Source: Oscillospiraceae bacterium
Lineage (GTDB): Bacteria; Bacillota; Clostridia; Oscillospirales; Acutalibacteraceae
Direction: 5' to 3'
DNA: 64,000 bases
Assembly (NCBI GenBank): GCA_015065935.1
Contig: SVPI01000006.1
Coordinates: 17,112-81,111, forward strand
Shown piece by piece: positions 7,434 to 15,228 of the stretch. Each line of letters starts with the position of its first letter. Position 1 is the stretch's first letter. Both the position numbers and the translations under genes were made by a program. The notes beneath the pieces were generated by a model. That model saw nothing but the letters and a program-made list of their open reading frames with translations, did not search any database and had not been told where the DNA came from.

Positions 7434-8250
7434 CTGCCGCCACCCCCTCTATAATAAATTTTTGTCCGAAAAAATAAAAAACAACAACAGGAATAACCGA
7501 AAGGGTGAGCACCGCCATAAGGGCACCCATATCCACCGAGCCGTAGCCTCCGCGAAGGTACTGAACGGCTATGGGAATGGTTTTATACTCGCTTCCGATA
7601 ATAAGATACGGCAGGAGATAGTCGTTCCAAATCCACATAGCGTTAAGCACGCTAACGGTAGTGGAAATGGGCTTTAAAAGGGGGAAAACCACAAGAAAAA
7701 AGGTTCTCACACTGCCACAGCCATCAACCAAAGCCGCCTGCTCAATTTCCAGCGGCACCGTTTTAACAAAGCCGCAAAAAAGAAACACCGAAAGGGGTGC
7801 GCCAAAGCCCAAATAGATAAAAACAAGACCTAAAGGCGAATCTAAATTTAGAAAATTTGCGGTTTTAGATAGGGTAAACATAACCATTTGAAAGGGCACA
7901 ACCATTGCAAACACAAAGGCGTAATACAGCATTTTAGTAAACCGAGATTTTCTTCTTACAATGTACCACGCCGTTTGAGAGGTAAAAAAAACAATGGCAA
8001 AAACCGAAAAAACGGTTATGAAAAGGGAATAGAAAAAGGCAGACAAAAAGCCTGTTTCGGTGATCCCCGTGATATAATTCTCCAGCCCCGCAAAGGTATT
8101 ACTGTTTGGTATCACAAAGGGCGCCGCGCTTATTTCAAACCTTGTTTTAAAGGAATTAATTACTATAACGGCTATGGGGAAAATAAAAAGGGCGCTTAAA
8201 AAAATGAGAAAAAGGCTTTTAACAAGATTTAATATTTGTCTTTTTGCCAT
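7417..8250 (-). CDS. sugar ABC transporter permease, MalG type
   Basis: 277 residues with about six membrane helices. The cytoplasmic EAA loop is readable as EIEQAALVDGCGSVRTFFLV followed by VFPLLKPI, the site that docks the ATPase. It is the inner-membrane partner of the permease encoded at 8229-9092, with which it overlaps by 22 bases, and belongs to the CUT1 family together with the binding protein at 9098. The linked malQ points to maltodextrin import (inference). Confidence 0.9.
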   Translation of the reverse strand: MAKRQILNLVKSLFLIFLSALFIFPIAVIVINSFKTRFEISAAPFVIPNSNTFAGLENYITGITETGFLSAFFYSLFITVFSVFAIVFFTSQTAWYIVRRKSRFTKMLYYAFVFAMVVPFQMVMFTLSKTANFLNLDSPLGLVFIYLGFGAPLSVFLFCGFVKTVPLEIEQAALVDGCGSVRTFFLVVFPLLKPISTTVSVLNAMWIWNDYLLPYLIIGSEYKTIPIAVQYLRGGYGSVDMGALMAVLTLSVIPVVVFYFFGQKFIIEGVAAGAVKG

Positions 8251-9092
8251 TTTTTATTGCCCCTTTCTCTGGTTAAATAAAACTGTAAAAACGCCACAAG
8301 GGCAACAATTAAAGAAAAAATTACCGCCTTTGCCTGACCTATGCCTTCCCTGCCCACACTGCCGTAAAATGTGTCGTAAATGTTCAGGGCAAGCATTGAG
8401 CTTTTTCCCGAGGGCGCGCCGCCGGTAAGACTTAGGTTCTGGTCAAAAAGCTTAAAGGCATTGGTAAGGGTTAGAAAAAGGCAAATAGTAAAGCTTTCCT
8501 TTAAATTGGGCAAAATCACCCTTAAAAGGGTGGTTAAATAGCTTGCGCCATCCACCCTTGCCGCCTCCAGCATTTGGGTGGGCAGTGAGGAAATTCCCGC
8601 AACGAAAATGACCATCATATAACCTATCATTTGCCAGTTCATTAAAACAACAAGGCCGAAAAAGCCGTAAACCTCGCTTGTAGTAAGTGTTACACCGAAA
8701 TTTTTTAAAATGCCGTTAAGCACCAGCTGCCAAATGTAGCCGAGCACTATGCCACCAATAAGGTTGGGCATAAAAAACACGGTGCGGTAAAAGGTTTTGC
8801 CCCTAACCGATGAAGTGAGCAGCAGGGCAAGCAGAAAGCCGAAAATATTAACGGTTAAAACGCTTACAAGGGTAAAAAGCAGGGTAAATTTTAGGGAAGC
8901 TAAAAAATCGCCCCCGCTTTTAAACACGCTAATAAAATTTTGCAGCCCTACAAAGGTGGCGTCACTCACGGTGGTGAATGAGGTAAAGGAAAGGTAAAGC
9001 CCCATAACAAAGGGAATTATAAAGGCAACCGTGAAGCAGATAAGTGTTGGGAGAGCAAAGATTATAAAATCCCCTTTTCCCCGTTTTATCAT
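8229..9092 (-). CDS. sugar ABC transporter permease, MalF type
   Basis: 287 residues, about six membrane helices, EAA loop MLEAARVDGASYLTTLLRVI followed by LPNLKESF. The short form lacks the large periplasmic loop of E. coli MalF, as is usual in Gram-positive CUT1 importers. It starts five bases after the stop of the binding-protein gene. No ATPase gene is in the operon, so a shared MsmX-type ATPase encoded elsewhere is presumed. Confidence 0.9.
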   Translation of the reverse strand: MIKRGKGDFIIFALPTLICFTVAFIIPFVMGLYLSFTSFTTVSDATFVGLQNFISVFKSGGDFLASLKFTLLFTLVSVLTVNIFGFLLALLLTSSVRGKTFYRTVFFMPNLIGGIVLGYIWQLVLNGILKNFGVTLTTSEVYGFFGLVVLMNWQMIGYMMVIFVAGISSLPTQMLEAARVDGASYLTTLLRVILPNLKESFTICLFLTLTNAFKLFDQNLSLTGGAPSGKSSMLALNIYDTFYGSVGREGIGQAKAVIFSLIVALVAFLQFYLTRERGNKKWQKDKY

Positions 9093-9097
9093 TTATT

Positions 9098-10426
9098 TCA
9101 CCTTGCTTCCTTCCATTTTTCCTTTACAATTTCTATAACATCATCAAAGGTTTTTGTGCCTTGCGCATATTCAAGAAGCGCTCCGCCAAATGCCTTTTTG
9201 AAAATTTCGCCCGGGAAGGAGGTAAAGGTCCAGGGCACGTTGTCCTTGCTTTTATCGTTCATAAACCTAACAACCTCTCTTGAAAGCGGGTCGGCGGGGG
9301 CATCCTCGGCAGAAAAGGTTGTAAAGGGGGTTAAAAAGCCCAGCTCCTCGCTTACAAAGCGCTTGCCGTTTTCCTCGGTGAACAGCCAAGCAAGAAAATC
9401 GAGAGATGCTTTTTGCTGTTCGGCAGTTGCCTTTTTGTTAATGGCTAAATAATTTTCGGTGCCAATGCAAATGCCCTGATTTTCCTCCCCATCAAAATCC
9501 ATAAAAAGAGGTAAAAAGCCAATTTTATCGGCCTTAACGGTGTTGCCCTTTACCTCGGCAATTTGGGAATAGCTCCAGCTGCCGTTTTGCACCATTGCCG
9601 CCTTGCCGAGAGCGAATTCCGCCATAGAATCGGCAACCGATTTTGTGCCAAGCAGCCCCTTTTCGGTGGTGGAATTATCAAGAAACAAATCAAACAGCTT
9701 TTTATAATTATCGGCGTGCTTAAAGGAAATTTCCGCCGTTTGCAAAACGGTTAAGGGTGCATTTTCGCTATCCTTAAACTCATAGTGAATGGGAATGTTT
9801 GCAAGGTGGGTATGGCTTCGCCAATCCTCACCCGAAATAAGTGAGGTTGCCGCAAAGGCGCCCTCAATTCCCAGCTCCTTTTTGTGGGCGGTCATATCCT
9901 CTGCCACCGCCTTTAGGGCATCAAAGGAGTTTATTTCATTTACAGAGGAAATCTTGGTCTTTTTAGTGGGTAAACTAAAATATTTTTCCATAATTTCCCC
10001 ATTGTAAATAATACCGTAGCCCTCAACCACATAGGGAACGGCAAAAACGCCGTCGCCATCCCTTACGGCCAGCGCCTTATCGGTTAAAATATTATAAAGG
10101 GTGGTGCTTTTAAGGTCTAAACAGTAATCCTTCCAGGCGGTGTAGCCAACAGGGCCGTTAATCTGGAAAATTGTTGGGGCAAAATCCTTAGCTATTTCCG
10201 ATTTTAAGGTTTGCTCATAAGCCCCCGATGAGGCGGTTACAACCTTAACCTTAACCCCTTTTTCCTTTTCGTAGGCCTTGGCAATTTCGCCGTATACCTT
10301 GGCGCTTTCGGGCTTAAAATTCAAAAAGTAAACCTGCGCGGTTTCCTTTTTATTACAGCCGCCGAGTGTAAAGGTAAGGCTTAAACACAAAATAACAGCA
10401 AAAATTAAAGAAATTATTTTTTTCAT
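9098..10426 (-). CDS. extracellular sugar-binding lipoprotein of an ABC importer
   Basis: 442 residues. The signal peptide ends in lipobox LGGC (Cys about 24). The family-1 binding-protein fold is supported by VYFLNFKPESAKVYGEIAKA, APTIFQINGP, AAMVQNGSWSYSQIA and YLAINKKATAEQQKASLDFL. It captures a carbohydrate outside the membrane and passes it to the permeases at 8229 and 7417; with malQ downstream, malto-oligosaccharide is the likely ligand. It is the first gene of the operon. GGAG (10441 to 10438) lies 11 bases from the ATG, and the structured element 10447-10725 begins only six bases beyond that site. Confidence 0.9.
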   Translation of the reverse strand: MKKIISLIFAVILCLSLTFTLGGCNKKETAQVYFLNFKPESAKVYGEIAKAYEKEKGVKVKVVTASSGAYEQTLKSEIAKDFAPTIFQINGPVGYTAWKDYCLDLKSTTLYNILTDKALAVRDGDGVFAVPYVVEGYGIIYNGEIMEKYFSLPTKKTKISSVNEINSFDALKAVAEDMTAHKKELGIEGAFAATSLISGEDWRSHTHLANIPIHYEFKDSENAPLTVLQTAEISFKHADNYKKLFDLFLDNSTTEKGLLGTKSVADSMAEFALGKAAMVQNGSWSYSQIAEVKGNTVKADKIGFLPLFMDFDGEENQGICIGTENYLAINKKATAEQQKASLDFLAWLFTEENGKRFVSEELGFLTPFTTFSAEDAPADPLSREVVRFMNDKSKDNVPWTFTSFPGEIFKKAFGGALLEYAQGTKTFDDVIEIVKEKWKEAR

Positions 10427-10446
10427 TTTTTACTTTTCTCCTTTTT

Positions 10447-10725
10447 TTAAGTTGGCGAGAGTCGAACCAGTTACGCCTTCAAAACAAAATTTTCGGTAAT
10501 AGTTTGCCTCAAAACTTGAAATACGCCAGTATCCTCAAGTTTTGTCGGCTTCCTCTAACACAAAAATTTTAGTTTTGAAAGGTCGAAGAGTTTCTGCCAA
10601 CGGATTTATTTAGTTGACAAAGCGTAATTTTGCCGCAAGGCTGACGCCTTGCAAAAAAATACGCAAAGTCAGATGATTAAAGGCGGTGAGCGAAACCGTA
10701 TCGGGTTCGACTCTCGCCAACTTAA
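10447..10725 (-). repeat. structured element copy 1 with 22-bp terminal inverted repeats, in the leader of the maltodextrin operon
   Basis: 279 bases, no ORF. Perfect 22-bp inverted ends: 10447-10468 (starts TTAAGTTGGCGAGAG) and 10704-10725. Read on the minus strand, in order: a hairpin GCAAGGC-GTCA-GCCTTGC (plus coordinates 10652-10635), then a long stem TTCAAAAC+AAAATTTT (10478-10493) with AAAATTTT+GTTTTGAA (10563-10579), tipped by GAAGCCGACAAAACTTGA ... TTTCAAGTTTTGAGGCAAA (10552-10503). The same plan and tip recur in the copy at 22327-22637. The end arms contain GGTTCGACTC, like a tRNA T-loop, but no tRNA can be folded. I do not recognise the family. Confidence 0.72.
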
Positions 10726-10756
10726 GTTCCTTTATATTTTTGCTGTTATTTTCTAA

Positions 10757-10785
10757 ATAATACATTTTTTCTTAAAACCTTTAAA
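10757..10785 (-). promoter_or_regulatory. candidate promoter of the maltodextrin operon
   Basis: On the minus strand TTTAAA (10785 to 10780), 17 bases, TATTAT (10762 to 10757). Transcription from near 10750 would place the whole structured element in a roughly 320-base leader of the operon. The match is moderate. Confidence 0.5.
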
Positions 10786-10895
10786 TTTGCGCCCTGCGGG
10801 GTTTTAAATTTTGCCTCGTTTTTGTACTCTTTTTGTAAGAAATGTGAATTTCTATAGTTTTTATTATATATTATATATAATATTATATTTTCTTA

Positions 10896-10924
10896 TTGTA
10901 ATTTATAAATTTTAGTGTTATAAT
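10896..10924 (+). promoter_or_regulatory. dnaA promoter
   Basis: TTGTAA (10896-10901), 17 bases, TATAAT (10919-10924), within a very AT-rich stretch (10857-10930). The start near 10931 excludes the ATG at 10930 as the dnaA start codon. No DnaA boxes are evident upstream of dnaA. Confidence 0.8.
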
Positions 10925-10974
10925 ATATAATGTTCAAATATATAAATTTCTCGTTTGAAAAAGGAGGTAATTTT

Positions 10975-12288
10975 TTGAAGATAGAATCGCTAAACGATGT
11001 TTGGGCGGCCGTTAAAGAGGTCTGCCTTGAAAGCATAACCGAGGTTGCCTTTAACTGCTGGCTTAAGGACCTTCACCCAATTGAGCTTCGCGCCGGCGAA
11101 TTTGTTATGGGAATTGATAATGAATATAAAAAAGGCATTATTGAGGATAACTACACCCAGCTTTTAAAAAGTGCCCTGAAACAAATTATGGGTATTGATT
11201 TTGAGATTATTATTTTAATTGAGGATGAAAACGGTTCGGTGCTTACCGAGCAGGTTGCTGAGGATTTTTCCTTTGCCTCCCTTTGTACCTTCGATAACTT
11301 TATCGTTGGTCCCACAAACCGCTTTGCCCACGCGGCATCCTTCTCTATTGCAAATAATGAATCTAACGCACAAACCCCCCTTGTTATTTACGGTAACTCA
11401 GGCGTTGGTAAAACCCACCTGCTGCTGGCGGTTAAAAACCACTCACTAAAGCATTTCCCCTCAAGGAAAATTGAGTACTTACGGTGTGAGGATTTCACCA
11501 ACCAAATGATTGCCGCTATTAAGGACGGTACCATAACCGAGTTTAGAAACCGTTTCCGCTCGGTAGATATTTTACTTATTGATGACATTCAGTTTATTGC
11601 CGGTAAGGAGCAAACTCAGGAGGAATTTTTTAACACCTTTAATGCCCTTTACCAGAACAATAAAAAAATTATTGTTACAATGGACAGGCCGCCTAAGGAC
11701 ATTAAAACCCTTGATGACCGTATTCGTTCCCGCTTTGAGGGTGGTCTTTTTGCCGACATTACCCCGCCTGATTTTGAAACAAGGGTTGGTATTATTCGTA
11801 AAAAGGCAACCGAACTAAATCTTACTATTGATGATTCCCTTGTTTTTCTTATTGCCGACCATATTAAGAAAAACACAAGGCAGCTTGAGGGTGTTGTTAA
11901 AAATATTAAGGCCTATGTTCAAATTCAGGGAGGCACACCCACCGTTTCGGTTGTTCAGGATTTTATTAAGAAGGTTGTAGATGACTCTGCACCCGAGCCC
12001 ATTCGCATTGAAAAGATTATAAGCGAGGTTGCCCGTTCTTATAACGTTTCTGAAGCCGATATTTATTCCAACCGCAAAACACAGCAGCTGGCCCAAGCAC
12101 GCCAGGTTGCAATGTTTATTGTTAGGGAAATGACCGATATGTCTTATAAGGCAATAGGTGACCATTTTGGTCGTGACCACACTACGGTTCTTTATAATAT
12201 TAAGAAAATTGAAAATTTCTTAAAGGACAAGCCTTATGAGAAAGAAATGATTGAAAATATGATAAGAAATTTACAGGAAGCGCAATAA
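10975..12288 (+). CDS. dnaA: chromosomal replication initiator protein DnaA
   Basis: AAA+ initiator that binds DnaA boxes and opens oriC. 437 residues: N-terminal interaction domain (1-80), Walker A GNSGVGKT (about 140-147), Walker B LLIDDIQF (about 200), sensor region RSRFEGGLFADI, and the C-terminal DNA-binding signature MSYKAIGDHFGRDHTTVLYN near residue 388. The start is TTG 10975, seven bases after AGGAGGT; the upstream ATG 10930 lies at the predicted transcript start. It is divergent from the maltodextrin operon and followed by the box-bearing dnaA-dnaN gap. Confidence 0.97.
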   Translation: MKIESLNDVWAAVKEVCLESITEVAFNCWLKDLHPIELRAGEFVMGIDNEYKKGIIEDNYTQLLKSALKQIMGIDFEIIILIEDENGSVLTEQVAEDFSFASLCTFDNFIVGPTNRFAHAASFSIANNESNAQTPLVIYGNSGVGKTHLLLAVKNHSLKHFPSRKIEYLRCEDFTNQMIAAIKDGTITEFRNRFRSVDILLIDDIQFIAGKEQTQEEFFNTFNALYQNNKKIIVTMDRPPKDIKTLDDRIRSRFEGGLFADITPPDFETRVGIIRKKATELNLTIDDSLVFLIADHIKKNTRQLEGVVKNIKAYVQIQGGTPTVSVVQDFIKKVVDDSAPEPIRIEKIISEVARSYNVSEADIYSNRKTQQLAQARQVAMFIVREMTDMSYKAIGDHFGRDHTTVLYNIKKIENFLKDKPYEKEMIENMIRNLQEAQ

Positions 12289-12507
12289 TTTTTAAGGACA
12301 AGTTATCCCCATAATTAACATAAATTAACCTTAAATTATCCACACCCCTGTTTATAAATAAAAACGCCAAAATTTTATTAACTTTTTATTAAATTTATTT
12401 TCCACAGTAATTTTCTTTTATTTTAAAGGTTTTTAATGGCTTATCCACACTTTCCACATAATATAATAATACTGATAATTAAAATATTCTTTTAAAGGAG
12501 AATTTTT
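12289..12507 (+). other. oriC: oriC: DnaA-box cluster between dnaA and dnaN
   Basis: 219 non-coding AT-rich bases with five DnaA-box-like 9-mers in one orientation: TTATCCCCA (12303-12311), TTATCCACA (12336-12344), TTTTCCACA (12398-12406), TTATCCACA (12441-12449) and CTTTCCACA (12450-12458). The last two are back to back and are followed by ATAATATAATAATACTG and further A/T, a plausible unwinding element before dnaN. This matches the Firmicute dnaA-dnaN origin arrangement. The stretch also holds a TATAAT (12462-12467) that may serve dnaN. Confidence 0.88.
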
Positions 12508-13608
12508 ATGATTTTTGAAGTTGAAAGAGCTCAGCTGCTTGATGCAGTAACAAATTTATCACGAATTGTTTCAAACAAAACCTCACAGCCTGTTTTAGAG
12601 GGAATATTAATTAGTGCAGAAAAGGGCAAAATCACTCTTTTATCATATAACCTTGAAATGGGTATGAAAAAGGAAATTTATGCCAACACAAGCGTAGAGG
12701 GTGATATTGTTCTGCCTGCACGCTTTCTTTCAGATATTTTAAGAAGAATGAACGGTATTCAGGTTAGAATTGAAAGTGATGACCGTTTAATGTGCCATAT
12801 ATCTTCCGGCGGCGCTGTTTTTGACATTATGGGAATGGATGCAAAGGTTTATCCCGAAGTACCCTTCTTTACTGAAGGCGAAAATGTTACCATTGAGGCC
12901 GAAATTTTAAAGGATATGGTAAGAGGTACCCTTTTTGCTGTTGCTCAAAATGAAGGAACCAGACCAATTCTCACCGGTGTAAATGTTTCGGTGGAAAACA
13001 AAACATTGCAGTTTGTTGCTATTGATGGTTATCGCCTTGCAATTCGCCGCCAAAAGGTATCAACCGATAAAAATTTTGAATTCATTATTCCCGGTAAATC
13101 AATAAGCGAGGTTGTAAAGCTTATTGGTGAAGACTGTGAGGATGTTGATATTAAAATTTCAAGAAAGCTGGTTGCTTTCATTATTAACGGTTATACATTT
13201 ATTTCCCGCGTGTTTGAGGGTGAATTTGTAAATTACAAGAAAACCATTCCCGATGAGTTTAAGCAAAGAGTATTTATTAACACAAGGGATTTAATTAACA
13301 TTATTGAAAGAATGTCAATTATTATTAGTGACAGCTTTTCAACACCCGTTCGCTGCCTTTTTGAGGAGGATAAGATTTCCTTCTCCTGTGCTACCGCAGT
13401 TGGACGCGCTAAAGAAGAATATGAAATTTCTTTAGAGGGTGCTTCTTTTGAAATTGGTCTTAACAGCCGCTATTTATTAGAGGCTTTAAAAGCAACCGAG
13501 GAAGAAAGGGTTGAAATTTTATTTAACGGTGCAAATTCCGGCGTTGTTATTAACCCTACCGAGCACGATGAATATAAATATATGATTATGCCCATGAGGT
13601 TAAAATAA
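12508..13608 (+). CDS. dnaN: DNA polymerase III sliding clamp (beta subunit)
   Basis: 366 residues, three clamp domains, forming the dimeric ring that tethers DNA polymerase to DNA. Recognised from MIFEVERAQLLDAVTNLSRI, TSQPVLEGILI, MDAKVYPEVP, GTRPILTGVNV, FVAIDGYRLAIRR and the C-terminal EYKYMIMPMRL. The start ATG has AAAGGAG upstream. It lies 219 bases after dnaA and heads the dnaN-S4-recF-remB group. Confidence 0.97.
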   Translation: MIFEVERAQLLDAVTNLSRIVSNKTSQPVLEGILISAEKGKITLLSYNLEMGMKKEIYANTSVEGDIVLPARFLSDILRRMNGIQVRIESDDRLMCHISSGGAVFDIMGMDAKVYPEVPFFTEGENVTIEAEILKDMVRGTLFAVAQNEGTRPILTGVNVSVENKTLQFVAIDGYRLAIRRQKVSTDKNFEFIIPGKSISEVVKLIGEDCEDVDIKISRKLVAFIINGYTFISRVFEGEFVNYKKTIPDEFKQRVFINTRDLINIIERMSIIISDSFSTPVRCLFEEDKISFSCATAVGRAKEEYEISLEGASFEIGLNSRYLLEALKATEEERVEILFNGANSGVVINPTEHDEYKYMIMPMRLK

Positions 13609-13611
13609 AAA

Positions 13612-13827
13612 ATGAAAAAGGTTTTTATAAAAGAAAATTTTATTAAACTTGATTCTGCCTTAAAATTAGCCTCAGCCGTAGGAACAGGCGGACACGCTAA
13701 AATAGTAATACAAAACGGAGAAGTGGCTGTAAACGGCGAAATTTGTTTAATGAGGGGTAAAAAACTTTACAAAGGTGATGTTTTTACCTTTGAAGGACAA
13801 AATTTTGTTATAGAAAATGAAAATTAA
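13612..13827 (+). CDS. yaaA: S4-domain RNA-binding protein (YaaA-like)
   Basis: 71 residues: FIKLDSALKLASAVGTGGHA followed by KIVIQNGEVAVNGEI is a minimal S4 fold. In Firmicutes this gene is regularly found between dnaN and recF; its role is thought to be in RNA binding or ribosome assembly but is not settled. It starts three bases after dnaN ends and overlaps recF by 11 bases. Confidence 0.9.
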   Translation: MKKVFIKENFIKLDSALKLASAVGTGGHAKIVIQNGEVAVNGEICLMRGKKLYKGDVFTFEGQNFVIENEN

Positions 13828-14884
13828 AAGTTTAAAAATTAAAAATTTTCGCAATTTAAAGGATATTTCATTTTTACCAAGTGATGAAATAAATGTTATT
13901 TACGGTGAAAATGCTCAGGGCAAAACAAATTTAATTGAGGCTGTGTGGCTTTTTACAGGCGCTAAAAGTTTTAGAGGCGCAAAAGACAGCGAAATTAAAA
14001 TGTTAGGCAGCCAAAGTGCAGTTTTAGATTTAACATTTGAATCAAACTGTGTTGAAAAAGATGAAAGAATTATTATTGAAAACAGGCGCAAAGCCTTTCT
14101 TAATTCAAAACCTCTTTCATCTCCCGGTATGCTTGCAGGAAATTTTTATGCCATTGTTTTCTCCCCCTCTGACCTTTCTTTAATAAAGGATGGTCCAAAG
14201 GAGCGCCGCCGCTTTATAGATATTGCAATAGGTCAGCTTTATCCTAAATACATAAATTATTTAAAGGATTATACAAGGGCTGTAACCCAGCGCAATGCAA
14301 TTTTAAAGCATAGTTTAAAGGAAAATATAGATTTAAAGCTTTTATCTGCCTTTGAAGCGGAAATTTGTGAAAACGGCAAAAAAATTATTAAATACCGTTT
14401 AAGGTACATTGAGCTTATAACCCCTATTTTAACCGAAATATATAACGGTCTTTCAGGCGAAAAGGAAAAAATAACAATTAATTATTTAAACAGCGCAAAT
14501 GAAGCTGATTTTGCACAGTATCTTGTTAATTCAAGAAAAAGTGATGCCCTTGCAGGAATAACCTCTGCAGGGCCCCACCGTGATGACATTGAATTTTTAA
14601 TAAATGGGCTTAATGCCAGAAAATTTGGCTCGCAGGGTCAAATGAGAAGTGTGGCACTTAGTTTAAAATTAAGTGAAGCACATGTTATTAAGAATATAAC
14701 AGGAGAATTTCCCGTGGCGCTGCTTGATGATGTTATGAGTGAACTTGACCCCTCACGGCAGGAATATATTTTAAACCACATAAAAGGCTGGCAGGTGCTT
14801 ATAACCTGCTGTGAGCCTGATGTTGTAAGCCGATTAAAAGAGGGTAAGGCAATTAAAATTAAAAACGGAAAAATTGAGGAATAA
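13817..14884 (+). CDS. recF: DNA replication and repair protein RecF
   Basis: 355-residue SMC-like ATPase that helps load RecA at gaps. Walker A GENAQGKT (residues 30-37), ABC-type signature region FGSQGQMRSVALSLKLSEA, and Walker B VALLDDVMSELD with the D-loop. AGPHRDDIEF is also typical. Its first codons overlap the S4 gene, pointing to coupled translation. Confidence 0.96.
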   Translation: MKIKSLKIKNFRNLKDISFLPSDEINVIYGENAQGKTNLIEAVWLFTGAKSFRGAKDSEIKMLGSQSAVLDLTFESNCVEKDERIIIENRRKAFLNSKPLSSPGMLAGNFYAIVFSPSDLSLIKDGPKERRRFIDIAIGQLYPKYINYLKDYTRAVTQRNAILKHSLKENIDLKLLSAFEAEICENGKKIIKYRLRYIELITPILTEIYNGLSGEKEKITINYLNSANEADFAQYLVNSRKSDALAGITSAGPHRDDIEFLINGLNARKFGSQGQMRSVALSLKLSEAHVIKNITGEFPVALLDDVMSELDPSRQEYILNHIKGWQVLITCCEPDVVSRLKEGKAIKIKNGKIEE

Positions 14885-14887
14885 AAA

Positions 14888-15148
14888 ATGTATCTTCACC
14901 TAGGCCAGGAAAAGGTTATTAAAACCGAGGATATAATTGGTATTTTTGACCTTGATACAACAACGGTATCAAGCAAAACAAGAAAATTTTTAAATGAAGC
15001 AGAAAAAAAGGGGCAGGTTTCGGTTGTTTCATACGAACTGCCAAAATCCTTCATTTTATGTAAAGAAAATGGCGAACAAAAAATTTATCTTTCGCAAATT
15101 TCGCCAACAACTCTACTAAAAAGAAGCGGTTTCCTTGAAAATCTGTGA
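14888..15148 (+). CDS. remB: RemB/YaaB-like DUF370 regulator
   Basis: 86 residues beginning MYLHLGQEKVIKTEDIIGIF, with SSKTRKFL and SFILCKENGEQKIYLSQISP. This matches the YaaB/RemB family found between recF and gyrB in Bacillus and many Clostridia, linked to extracellular-matrix gene control in B. subtilis; function in this lineage is unproven. It begins three bases after recF. Confidence 0.88.
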   Translation: MYLHLGQEKVIKTEDIIGIFDLDTTTVSSKTRKFLNEAEKKGQVSVVSYELPKSFILCKENGEQKIYLSQISPTTLLKRSGFLENL

Positions 15149-15168
15149 AAATTTTATTAAAAAAATAT

Positions 15169-15184
15169 TGTTTCACGTGAAACA
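15169..15184. other. parS: parS centromere site 1
   Basis: The perfect 16-bp palindrome TGTTTCACGTGAAACA, matching the ParB-binding consensus TGTTNCACGTGAAACA, in the gap between remB and gyrB. A second identical site is at 20835-20850. Confidence 0.92.
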
Positions 15185-15228
15185 TTTTAATTAAAGGGTT
15201 TCCCTATTTTTTGAACAGGAGATTAAAA

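Noticed and set aside
10447..10725. The element ends contain GGTTCGACTC, like the T-loop of tRNA or tmRNA.
   Set aside because: No five-pair T-stem or acceptor stem can be formed around it, there is no CCA, and the same sequence is present inverted at the other end. It is the outer stem of the element.
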